From an uncultured Bacilli bacterium (GTDB lineage Bacteria > Bacillota_I > Bacilli_A > RF39 > UBA660), in the NCBI GenBank assembly GCA_944329505.1, contig CALVIJ010000071.1, positions 1 through 5,153 of the forward strand: a stretch of 5,153 bases of DNA. The letters are read 5' to 3'. Positions 1 to 5,153 of this stretch are shown piece by piece; within the stretch, counting starts at the first letter, position 1; each line of letters opens with the position of its first letter. Made by a program: the position numbers and the translations under genes. Below the pieces are notes generated by a model. The model was not told the origin of the DNA and searched no databases. It worked only from the letters and a program-made list of their open reading frames with translations.

Positions 1-243
1 TAGACTATTTCTTAAAGCACAGCTATCTACTTCTTTTAGCCATGGTTTTTCTTTAGAAAGTGATGGAATTAATTTTACTTGGTCGTAAGCGCTTTTACTT
101 TTACCTGCTATCTTATATTCTTTTATTTTATCATCCAGAAAATAATTATATATAAATCTTGAGCACCCAATAGTTTTATTAATTAATTCTGCTTGTTCTT
201 TATTTGGATATAGTCTAAATACATAGCCTTTTAGTATTTGCAT
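1..243 (-). CDS. tnpB: IS200/IS605-family TnpB (RNA-guided nuclease), N-terminal part, cut by the window edge
   Basis: Reading the minus strand from the ATG at 243-241 gives 81 uninterrupted codons that run off the window at position 1. The peptide has the typical start of TnpB/OrfB proteins: a basic strand followed by FRLYPNKEQ (residues 9-17), INKTIGCSRFIYNYFL (21-36) and a PWLKEVDS motif (67-74), matching the N-terminal helix-turn-helix domain of the family. Known members are transposon-encoded RNA-guided DNA endonucleases, related to Cas12, that use a guide RNA from the element's right end. The RuvC-like catalytic residues and that guide RNA region would lie outside the window, so intactness cannot be judged. 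The start is supported by GAGGG seven bases upstream. No tnpA is seen between the gene and rplS, so the element may be a tnpB-only type or carry tnpA elsewhere. Family call is strong; activity is unknown. Confidence 0.9.
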   Translation of the reverse strand, partial: MQILKGYVFRLYPNKEQAELINKTIGCSRFIYNYFLDDKIKEYKIAGKSKSAYDQVKLIPSLSKEKPWLKEVDSCALRNSL

Positions 244-271
244 ATCATCACCCTCTATCATTGTTGTACAG

Positions 272-300
272 AGTATAACATAAGGAATCTTAATTGTAAA
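272..300 (-). promoter_or_regulatory. Sigma-A promoter for tnpB
   Basis: On the minus strand a -35 box TTTACA (300-295) is followed after exactly 17 bases by the -10 box TATACT (277-272). A TG one base before the -10 makes it an extended -10 promoter. It lies about 30 bases before the tnpB start codon and downstream of the rplS terminator, so tnpB should be transcribed independently of rplS. Assigned from sequence only. Confidence 0.75.
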
Positions 301-303
301 TGC

Positions 304-328
304 TTTTTCAAACAAATGTTTGCAAAAA
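304..328. repeat. Imperfect hairpin upstream of tnpB, candidate left end of the IS element
   Basis: Plus-strand CAAACA (309-314) pairs with TGTTTG (317-322). The stem continues as TTTTT (304-308) against AAAAA (324-328), with C323 bulged out. IS200/IS605 elements carry subterminal imperfect hairpins with bulged bases, recognised by the TnpA transposase, at their left end upstream of the first gene, and the position fits. No T-tract follows on either strand, so it is not a good terminator. The exact element boundary and target site cannot be fixed without the other end. Confidence 0.4.
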
Positions 329-349
329 AAATGTACTTTTCTTATATAC

Positions 350-378
350 AAAAAATAAGGTCTTAATGGCCTTATTTT
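350..378 (-). terminator. Intrinsic terminator of rplS
   Basis: A perfect 9-bp stem (minus-strand AAAATAAGG at 378-370 with CCTTATTTT at 360-352) encloses a 9-base loop. The 3' arm plus following bases gives a run of six T residues. The 5' arm contains the rplS stop codon, so termination follows translation directly. The stem is AT-rich, but the layout is standard for a low-GC genome. Confidence 0.8.
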
Positions 379-710
379 CTTTCTTTAATTTTTGCTTGTC
401 CTTTAAGGTCACGTAAATAATTAAGTTTAGCTCTTCTAACTTTACCTTTTCTAATTACTTCTACGCTATCAACCTTTGGTGAGCTATATGGGAAAGTTCT
501 TTCAACACCGATTCCGCTAGATTTTTTTCTAACAGTGTAGTTTTTACTAACCCCACTACCTTTGATAGCAATTACGATTCCCTCGAACGCTTGAATTCTT
601 TCGCGTTTTCCTTCGATGATACGAACATTTACTTTAATAGTATCACCAACACGAAATTCTGGTAGGTCTGTTCTAATTTGTTTTTGTGTTATTTTATCTA
701 CCAAATTCAC
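372..710 (-). CDS. rplS: 50S ribosomal protein L19 (bL19)
   Basis: L19 is a protein of the large ribosomal subunit located at the interface with the 30S subunit. The 112-residue product is near the usual 115 and carries the family signatures: NLVDKIT at the N-terminus, RIQAFEGIVIA (38-48), TVRKKSSGIGVERTFPYSSP (59-78) and GKVRRAKLNYLRDLKGQAKI (89-108). I chose the GTG at 710-708 because AAAGGAG (725-719) sits eight bases upstream and the protein then begins as L19 normally does. An in-frame ATG at 743-741 would add 11 residues but has no ribosome binding site and lies inside the structured leader. The gene follows the trmD unit after a 155-base gap with its own promoter and ends in an intrinsic terminator, so it can be expressed alone at high level. 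Identity is secure. Confidence 0.98.
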   Translation of the reverse strand: MNLVDKITQKQIRTDLPEFRVGDTIKVNVRIIEGKRERIQAFEGIVIAIKGSGVSKNYTVRKKSSGIGVERTFPYSSPKVDSVEVIRKGKVRRAKLNYLRDLKGQAKIKERK

Positions 711-778
711 AGAAATCACTCCTTTGCCTAAATCTATGATCATAACTAAAATCCTAAACTTGTCAGCGGATCACGACG
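711..778 (-). promoter_or_regulatory. Structured 5' leader of rplS, candidate L19 autoregulatory leader
   Basis: The predicted transcript has about 67 bases before the GTG start. In it minus-strand TGATC (773-769) can pair with GATCA (741-737), and an inner helix CTGA (766-763) can pair with TTAG (749-746), leaving a purine/T-rich loop. The Shine-Dalgarno AAAGGAG (725-719) lies just 3' of this fold. Firmicutes are known to have an L19 leader RNA upstream of rplS through which L19 is thought to control its own synthesis. Position and size fit, but the match to that family is inferred and the helices are short. Confidence 0.35.
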
Positions 779-784
779 TATTAA

Positions 785-813
785 ATTGTATCACATATTA
801 TTAATAAATGCAA
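785..813 (-). promoter_or_regulatory. Sigma-A promoter for rplS
   Basis: Minus-strand TTGCAT (813-808) is followed after 17 bases by TACAAT (790-785), with TG one base upstream of the -10 box (extended -10). The predicted start is near 778, giving a leader of about 67 bases. It makes rplS expression partly independent of the upstream trmD unit, for which no clear terminator is visible in the gap. Confidence 0.65.
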
Positions 814-865
814 GTACAAATATTTTTATTAATTATATATTAATACAATTATCAAATATGAATAT

Positions 866-1309
866 CTATCTAGATTTTCCTGCTGATTTTACATTTTGCT
901 TAGTTAACTCTTCTAATTTGTTTTTTAATTCTAGTTCAACCATTCCAACTTTTTTTAATAGTCCTTTGATATATTTTTTATCTAAGAATTTAGAATATTT
1001 ATTCATAATTATGCTTTTATATCTACTGACATCATCGATAACTAGTTCTAGAGTATCTGGATCTTCATCATCGTCATCAATAACTGAAAATAAGAAAACA
1101 AGATAAGCATCTAATTTGTGTTTTATATTTTTTGTCAAAACTTTTTTGATGAGACTAGGTTCGACTAAGACTAGTCTACTGACTTCTACACCATCATACG
1201 GAACATTATTTTGCGGTCTAATTTTAAAGCCATGAAGTCTATTATAATCAATATATCCGTATACTATTTCATTATTGTCTTTATCACAAATATAATATCT
1301 CTCATCCAT
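866..1309 (-). CDS. Unrecognised protein of about 147 residues, translationally coupled to trmD
   Basis: I do not recognise this family. The N-terminal third looks beta-rich (RYYICDKDNNEIVYGYIDY) and leads to SRLVLVEPSLIKKVL. A hydrophobic segment AYLVFLFSVI (68-77) runs into an acidic patch DDDDEDPD (78-85), then LVIDDVSRYKSIIMNKYSKFL (89-109), and the C-terminus is a lysine-rich helix that could form a coiled coil. The hydrophobic stretch is too short for a confident membrane segment and no signal peptide is seen. The chosen ATG (1309-1307) follows GGTGAG and overlaps the trmD stop by eight bases; an ATG at 1321 would add four residues but lacks a clear ribosome binding site. Overlap with trmD, matching base use and position before rplS make it a real gene, probably expressed with the translation genes. 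A role in translation would be inference only. Confidence 0.82.
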   Translation of the reverse strand: MDERYYICDKDNNEIVYGYIDYNRLHGFKIRPQNNVPYDGVEVSRLVLVEPSLIKKVLTKNIKHKLDAYLVFLFSVIDDDDEDPDTLELVIDDVSRYKSIIMNKYSKFLDKKYIKGLLKKVGMVELELKNKLEELTKQNVKSAGKSR

Positions 1310-1982
1310 TGTTCTCACCATTTTCTAATAAATCTGGACGACGCTTTTGAGTCTTTTTTAGGGCTTCCTCTTCTCTAAATTTTTTGATATTGGCATGATG
1401 ACCGGATAATAATACATCTGGCACTTTCATTCCTCTAAAGTTTACTGGCTTAGTATAGACTGGGTAATCTAACAAGTTATTATTAAAAGAATCATTTAAA
1501 TGAGAATCTTTTTCGATGACACCGTCTATTAATCTGACAATACTATCGGTGATAACCATACTAGCAAGTTCACCACCAGTTAGAACATAATCCCCAATAC
1601 TAAGTTCTAAATCTGCAAGGGTTCTAATTCTCTCATCAAAGCCTTCGTAATGACCACATATTAAAATTAAATGTTTTTCTTTAGATAAGTCGTAAGCCAT
1701 TTTTTGCTTATAAGTTTTTCCTTGAGGGGTCATAAGAATAACTTTGGTATTTTCTTTTTTTAAATCTTCAACAGCATCAAAAATAGGTTGAGGCATTAAA
1801 ACCATACCTCTTCCGCCACCAAAGCCATAATCGTCAACTTTTTTATGAGGATTTTTACTATATTTTCTAATATCATGGATTTTTATATCGACAAACTTGT
1901 TTTGAATTGCCCTTTTAATGATTGATGTGGTTAAGAAACCTTCAAACATTTCAGGAAAGATGGTTAAAATATCAACCTTCAT
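1302..1982 (-). CDS. trmD: tRNA (guanine-37-N1)-methyltransferase
   Basis: TrmD transfers a methyl group from S-adenosylmethionine to N1 of G37, next to the anticodon of tRNAs with G36, which prevents +1 frameshifting; it is usually essential. It is a SPOUT enzyme with a deep trefoil knot acting as a dimer. Visible motifs in the 226-residue product are DYGFGGGRGM (51-60), TPQGK (85-89), ICGHYEGFDER (108-118), IGDYVLTGGELA (129-140), NDSF (163-166) and YTKPVNFRGMKVPDVLLSGHH (176-196). By alignment to E. coli TrmD, D164 corresponds to the general base Asp169 and R150 to Arg154, so it appears catalytically complete. A TTG at 1988 would add two residues, but the ATG at 1982-1980 is better because AAAGGA (1995-1990) lies seven bases upstream. 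It overlaps the end of rimM by 11 bases and the next gene's start by eight, implying translational coupling. Confidence 0.98.
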   Translation of the reverse strand: MKVDILTIFPEMFEGFLTTSIIKRAIQNKFVDIKIHDIRKYSKNPHKKVDDYGFGGGRGMVLMPQPIFDAVEDLKKENTKVILMTPQGKTYKQKMAYDLSKEKHLILICGHYEGFDERIRTLADLELSIGDYVLTGGELASMVITDSIVRLIDGVIEKDSHLNDSFNNNLLDYPVYTKPVNFRGMKVPDVLLSGHHANIKKFREEEALKKTQKRRPDLLENGENNG

Positions 1983-2442
1983 CGACAAATCCTTTGATTA
2001 GTGATAATTTTATATCTTCATTTATTTCTTTAACAAATTCATCGACATAAGGGATAAGATATTCTTTATCACCTTCAACTACAAGTAGTTCTCCACCACC
2101 ATTATTTATAATTTCCTTTAAGGTCCCAATGTATTTTCCATTATTATAAACTTTTTTCCCATATAACTCTTCATTAAGTGGTCCTGGAAAGGTATATTCC
2201 TCTTTATTAATATAAACTTTACTACCTTTGAATTTTAAAACTTCGTTAATATCATTGTATCCTTCAAAAGTAACCATATCAAAGTTTTTGTGTTTTCTGT
2301 ATGTCTTTATTTTTAATTTTTCGTCATTTATGTATAAGTAATTATCGGGTTTAAAAATTAAATCTTTATATTTAAAAATAGAGATGATACGTACTTCGCC
2401 TTTAATGCCATGGGTATTTACTAAATCTCCAATATATAGCAC
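1972..2442 (-). CDS. rimM: Ribosome maturation factor RimM
   Basis: RimM binds ribosomal protein S19 and assists maturation of the 3' domain (head) of the 30S subunit. The product of about 156 residues shows the family's N-terminal signature GDLVNTHGIKGEVRI (5-19) and a C-terminal PRC-barrel region from about residue 91 (LYGKKVYNNGKYIGTLKEI, then EYLIPYVDEFVKEI). Length is slightly below the usual 165-180. Start choice is open: GTG at 2442 has GAGG eight bases upstream, the spacing seen for the neighbouring genes, while ATG at 2448 (two residues longer) is only two bases from that GAGG and GTG at 2451 is closer still. The gene begins a few bases after the SpoU methyltransferase stop, whose TAG abuts the ribosome binding site, and overlaps trmD by 11 bases. 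The rimM-trmD pairing is widely conserved. Confidence 0.96.
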   Translation of the reverse strand: MLYIGDLVNTHGIKGEVRIISIFKYKDLIFKPDNYLYINDEKLKIKTYRKHKNFDMVTFEGYNDINEVLKFKGSKVYINKEEYTFPGPLNEELYGKKVYNNGKYIGTLKEIINNGGGELLVVEGDKEYLIPYVDEFVKEINEDIKLSLIKGFVDEG

Positions 2443-2453
2443 TTTCATCACCT

Positions 2454-3176
2454 CTACTTCGTTAATTCATACAAAATAATACTTGTAGCTACTCCAACAT
2501 TTAAACTCTCACAAGCTTTATTCATGGGAATATATAAGTATTCATCACATAGTTGTAGCAAATTTTCGCTTACGCCTTTTCCTTCATTGCCCATTATTAT
2601 AGCAAACTCGGAAATTTTTTCAAGTTTTTTTAAACTTTTTCCCCCAGTAACTTTGGTACCATATATTGGGATTTTTCCTTTAATTTCATTTAAAAATTTA
2701 GATAAATCTTTTTTTACAATATTAGTTTTAAAAATCATGCCTTGGGATGATCTTATTACTTTATCACTATATATATCAGCACATTTATCATTAATTATAA
2801 TTGTATCAATATTGAAGGCGACACTACTTCTTATAATAGTTCCAATGTTACCTGGATCTTGAACACTATCTAAAATTAATAATTTTTTTCCTTGTAATGT
2901 CATTTCTTTTGCCCTACAAATCCCAATAATACCACTTGGACTTTCAACTTGACTTAAATGTTTTAAAACATTTTTCGTTATATAATTAGTTTCAACATCT
3001 AATTGAAACTCAGTGCCTTTTAAGAGTAATAATTCTTTTAGAAGGCCACTTTCATAAGCTTCTTTAACTAGATGCATTCCTTCGATTAAAAACATATTTT
3101 GTTTATCCCGAAATTTTTTTATTTTTAGTTTGGAAAGTTCTTTTATTTTTGGATTATTTACTGAACTATATAACAT
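2454..3176 (-). CDS. TrmH/SpoU-family RNA 2'-O-ribose methyltransferase (RlmB/YsgA-like)
   Basis: This 240-residue protein belongs to the SpoU branch of the SPOUT methyltransferases, which use S-adenosylmethionine to methylate a ribose 2'-OH in rRNA or tRNA. Residues about 22-90 form the substrate-binding domain. The three catalytic motifs are present: motif 1 DSVQDPGNIGTIIRS (103-117; N110 and R116 at conserved positions), motif 2 IMGNEGKGVS (194-203; E198) with YIPM (215-218), and motif 3 SLNVGVATSIILYE (224-237; S224, N226). Length and layout match Bacillus YsgA-like proteins, commonly annotated as 23S rRNA methyltransferases; the modified nucleotide cannot be told from sequence. The ATG at 3176-3174 has AAGGTGA upstream with good spacing. 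It starts 20 bases after the pilin-like gene and ends beside the rimM ribosome binding site, so it is very likely cotranscribed with both. Confidence 0.93.
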   Translation of the reverse strand: MLYSSVNNPKIKELSKLKIKKFRDKQNMFLIEGMHLVKEAYESGLLKELLLLKGTEFQLDVETNYITKNVLKHLSQVESPSGIIGICRAKEMTLQGKKLLILDSVQDPGNIGTIIRSSVAFNIDTIIINDKCADIYSDKVIRSSQGMIFKTNIVKKDLSKFLNEIKGKIPIYGTKVTGGKSLKKLEKISEFAIIMGNEGKGVSENLLQLCDEYLYIPMNKACESLNVGVATSIILYELTK

Positions 3177-3196
3177 AAATTCACCTTTTCTTAATA

Positions 3197-3568
3197 TTAT
3201 TCATCTTGAGCGGTGTCATAATTATATGAAAATTTACTACCATCATAAGTTATATCAACAACGTTTTCCATATCGAATTTTTCATCGGTTTTAGGGTTAA
3301 CTATATCGCCTGATGGGAGAAAACCTTTTTCTTGAAGTTCATTTAAAGATACTGTACAAATTATATCTTTACAATTAGACATCTTATAAACATCGGATGC
3401 GACATAGTTTTTGGCCGCCCTTTCAAAGCTTATTATTTGATCATTATACGCATCTTCAGTATTTTCAATAATTGTTCTTTGAACTATCGGAACAGTGATA
3501 GTTGCAATAATCCCAAGAATAACGATAACACCTAACAATTCTACTAAGGTAAAACCCTTTTTTTTCAT
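3197..3568 (-). CDS. Type IV pilin-like / pseudopilin protein (ComGC/GspG-like)
   Basis: The 123-residue product starts with a classic class-3 (prepilin) signal: a short basic leader MKKKG, cleavage expected between G5 and F6, then FTLVELLGVIVILGIIATIT, with glutamate at position +5 of the mature protein (E10) and a hydrophobic helix to about residue 27. Such proteins are cleaved and N-methylated by a prepilin peptidase and assembled into pili, competence pseudopili or secretion filaments outside the membrane. The soluble domain (about 30-123) carries two cysteines, C66 and C71, that could form a small disulfide loop, and an aromatic C-terminus (ITYDGSKFSYNYD). The ATG has AGGTGA nine bases upstream. 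Oddly, no assembly ATPase, membrane platform or peptidase gene is nearby, and it heads a unit of RNA-modification genes. Pilin class is clear; the machine it serves is unknown. Confidence 0.9.
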   Translation of the reverse strand: MKKKGFTLVELLGVIVILGIIATITVPIVQRTIIENTEDAYNDQIISFERAAKNYVASDVYKMSNCKDIICTVSLNELQEKGFLPSGDIVNPKTDEKFDMENVVDITYDGSKFSYNYDTAQDE

Positions 3569-3587
3569 TTTTCTTCACCTATTATAA

Positions 3588-3616
3588 ATTATAAAATAGC
3601 CTAGAAAATTAGTCAA
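3588..3616 (-). promoter_or_regulatory. Strong sigma-A promoter for the pilin/methyltransferase/rimM/trmD unit
   Basis: Minus-strand TTGACT (3616-3611), a 17-base spacer and TATAAT (3593-3588) differ from consensus at one position. Transcription should start near 3581, only about 13 bases before the pilin ATG, so the AGGTGA site lies at the very 5' end of the mRNA. No terminator is visible between the Sel1 gene stop (3630) and this promoter, so readthrough from upstream is also possible. Confidence 0.8.
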
Positions 3617-3629
3617 GACGAGAACATGT

Positions 3630-5153
3630 TTAAATTAGTTTTACTAGGGCGAGATGCTTTCTTTCAATTTCTTTTAAATGGTTTTTCAGCTTATCTTGGC
3701 ATTCTTCATAATATTGGTTTTTTGATAAAACATTTAAGTATTCATTAATTTTATTTAAATGATAGTCTGATGATGTCTTTTTATATTTATCAATATATAT
3801 ATATATTAACTCTTCATAAGCCGGCATAATACCTTTCTGTGCGGCTAAATTTAAGTATTTAATCGCTTTATCTAAGTTTTTTTCAACATGAGCTTGATGA
3901 TTACCATTTATATAAAAATATTTAGCTAAGTTATAAAAAGACCAATGATCTAAAATATTTAAAGGTACTTCGGTGGCCAAGTTATAATATTTGAAGGCTT
4001 TTTCCATATCTACTTCACTAGCTATTCCTAGTCTATAATACTCTCCTACTTTATTACAGGCCCAACTCTCTTCTTTTTCAGCACCAAATAGGAAATATTT
4101 AAAGGCTTTTTTGTAATCTTTTTTATTCTCATATATTTTTCCTAAATTGTTGTAAGCATAAACATAATCATAGTTTATAGCTTTGTTAAAGTATTCAATA
4201 GCTTTTTTCTCATTTGTTTTTTCATTAGGAACTAATCCTTTAAGATAACAAATACCAATAGTATTAGTGGCGGCTACACTACCAACTTTTTCAGCTTTTT
4301 TTAAATAATACCAAGCTAGTTTTAAATCATCATCAGATAAATCACCTATTTTCTTTTGATAAATCATTTGAGCAATTAACCAACAAGATCTAGGATGATT
4401 TTTCTCGGCTGCTATTTTAAAGTATTCATAACTTTTTATATATCTCGGATAGCCAACCATTCTTCCAGTATATTCTAGCTCGCCCATTTCATAACAGGCA
4501 TATGGGTTTTTCTCTTTAGATAATGTTTTTAGGGAGTGAGTATAATTAATACCGTCTTGCATTTGTAATTTTAAAAATTTTTCTAATTCTGATACTGAGA
4601 TATTTGTACTATTTAAAATATTTTCAATTACTTCTTTTTGTGATGTTTCGGTATATATTGGCTGTTTTTTTTCTAAAACAATGTATATAAGTAAATTACA
4701 TAGGGTTTGATAAATTTTATTTTCGGTTATTTGCCTATATATTTCTTCGGTAAAATCATCAGGAACACTTTGGTCGTTTTTAGCTAAGTTATAAAGTTCT
4801 AAAACCAACTTTTCAAAAAGCGGATGATTTTTTACTTTATTTATCAACTCTTCGTGAGTAAAACTAGAATGAATTTCACCATCTAGTATTGACATTAAAC
4901 CGATTATAACATCATCAAAGATTTGTGGATTGTCTGTAAAGTTTTTTTTGTATTTTATATATATTTGTCTAAATTCGGTACCAATAGATCTATAACCTAT
5001 ACAATAGTTATTGATAGTAGAATCACTGACATTATCAACCCCAAATAAACAATAAAAAACTTCAGTTTGATTGGCAAAGCTTTTGTTTTGGGCAAGTTCT
5101 TTTACGATTTTGCAAAAATTCCCTAAAGATAATTGATTTTGATTGTTATTCAT
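3630..5153 (-). CDS. Sel1-like (TPR-type) repeat protein with an unrecognised N-terminal domain
   Basis: This 507-residue protein is in two halves. Residues about 215-475 are a solenoid of roughly seven Sel1-like repeats, e.g. ACYEMGELEYTGR (219-231) with SYEYFKIAAEKNHPRS (241-256), KKAIEYFNKAINYDY (316-330), AYNNLGKIYENKKDYKKAFKYFLFGAEK (333-360) and KAIKYLNLAAQKG (429-441). Such solenoids are protein-protein interaction scaffolds and do not indicate a specific reaction. Residues 1-200 are mostly helical, contain several cysteines (C14, C35, C51, C152), and match nothing I recognise. There is no signal peptide or clear membrane anchor, so a cytoplasmic place is likely. The ATG falls on the last bases of the window, so its ribosome binding site cannot be checked and the true start could lie further upstream. 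It ends 61 bases before the pilin gene with no clear terminator. Confidence 0.88.
   Translation of the reverse strand: MNNNQNQLSLGNFCKIVKELAQNKSFANQTEVFYCLFGVDNVSDSTINNYCIGYRSIGTEFRQIYIKYKKNFTDNPQIFDDVIIGLMSILDGEIHSSFTHEELINKVKNHPLFEKLVLELYNLAKNDQSVPDDFTEEIYRQITENKIYQTLCNLLIYIVLEKKQPIYTETSQKEVIENILNSTNISVSELEKFLKLQMQDGINYTHSLKTLSKEKNPYACYEMGELEYTGRMVGYPRYIKSYEYFKIAAEKNHPRSCWLIAQMIYQKKIGDLSDDDLKLAWYYLKKAEKVGSVAATNTIGICYLKGLVPNEKTNEKKAIEYFNKAINYDYVYAYNNLGKIYENKKDYKKAFKYFLFGAEKEESWACNKVGEYYRLGIASEVDMEKAFKYYNLATEVPLNILDHWSFYNLAKYFYINGNHQAHVEKNLDKAIKYLNLAAQKGIMPAYEELIYIYIDKYKKTSSDYHLNKINEYLNVLSKNQYYEECQDKLKNHLKEIERKHLALVKLI
3793..3806. repeat. (AT)7 dinucleotide tract inside the Sel1-like gene
   Basis: Seven uninterrupted AT units encode part of YIYID near residue 453 of the Sel1-like protein. 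A one-unit slippage would shift the frame and replace about the last 50 residues. In an AT-rich genome such a tract can occur by chance. Confidence 0.6.

Noticed and set aside
741..743. Upstream in-frame ATG as the rplS start
   Set aside because: No ribosome binding site precedes it, it lies in the structured leader, and the extra 11 residues are not part of L19.
616..804. Plus-strand open frame of 62 codons
   Set aside because: It is antisense to rplS and its leader, has no ribosome binding site, and the rplS protein on the other strand is unmistakable.
828..844. ATTAAT-5 bases-ATTAAT inverted repeat after the gene following trmD, considered as a terminator
   Set aside because: The stem is only six A/T pairs and no T-tract follows on the minus strand, so it is unlikely to terminate; chance in AT-rich DNA is enough.
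786..1106. Plus-strand open frame of 106 codons
   Set aside because: It runs antisense through the rplS promoter region and the gene following trmD. Its serine/leucine/phenylalanine-rich translation is typical of an antisense shadow of an AT-rich gene.
2524..2862. Plus-strand open frame of 112 codons
   Set aside because: Antisense to the catalytic domain of the SpoU methyltransferase, whose three motifs are intact on the minus strand.
3606..3639. Direct repeat AAATTAGT (3606-3613 and 3632-3639) as an operator
   Set aside because: Only eight AT-rich bases, one copy within the end of the Sel1-like gene; chance occurrence is likely.
1..5153. CRISPR array, tRNA or rRNA genes
   Set aside because: No regularly spaced repeats and no tRNA cloverleaf or conserved rRNA sequence was seen on either strand by reading; a covariance search was not possible.

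Overview
The window is a strongly AT-rich stretch in which every supported gene lies on the minus strand, so genes are read from position 5153 down to 1. Ribosome binding sites are AGGAG/GAGG/AGGTGA-like and promoters are close to the sigma-A consensus. TGA is used as a stop (trmD, rimM) and tryptophans are TGG, so the code is the standard one and not the Mycoplasma code. Gene content (rimM-trmD-rplS, a SpoU methyltransferase, a Gram-positive-style pilin, IS605-type TnpB) and base composition suggest an AT-rich Firmicutes/Bacilli-type or deep Mollicutes-related bacterium, perhaps an uncultured host-associated lineage. The species cannot be named from this window.

In transcription order: (1) 5153-3630 encodes a 507-residue Sel1/TPR-repeat protein with an unrecognised N-terminal half. 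(2) A near-perfect promoter (TTGACT-17-TATAAT, 3616-3588) with a very short leader starts a tightly packed unit: a type IV pilin-like protein (3568-3197), a TrmH/SpoU-family RNA methyltransferase (3176-2454), rimM (2442-1972), trmD (1982-1302, overlapping rimM) and an unrecognised ~147-residue protein (1309-866, overlapping trmD). (3) A 155-base gap (865-711) holds a second promoter and a structured leader for ribosomal protein L19 (rplS, 710-372, GTG start), which ends in an intrinsic terminator overlapping its stop codon. (4) Beyond the terminator is the 5' end of an IS200/IS605-type tnpB (243 down to the window edge) with its own strong promoter and a hairpin that may be the element's left end.

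Functionally the core is a translation module: ribosome 30S maturation (RimM), tRNA m1G37 methylation (TrmD), rRNA or tRNA 2'-O-methylation (SpoU family) and the 50S protein L19. Departures from the common Firmicutes order (rpsP-khpA-rimM-trmD-rplS) are the pilin and SpoU genes at the head of the unit, the unknown gene between trmD and rplS, and the transposon-encoded RNA-guided nuclease gene just after the rplS terminator. I found no clear evidence of a wholly new multi-gene system. The best candidates for novelty are the unknown gene between trmD and rplS, the pilin-led translation operon, and the N-terminal domain of the Sel1 protein.
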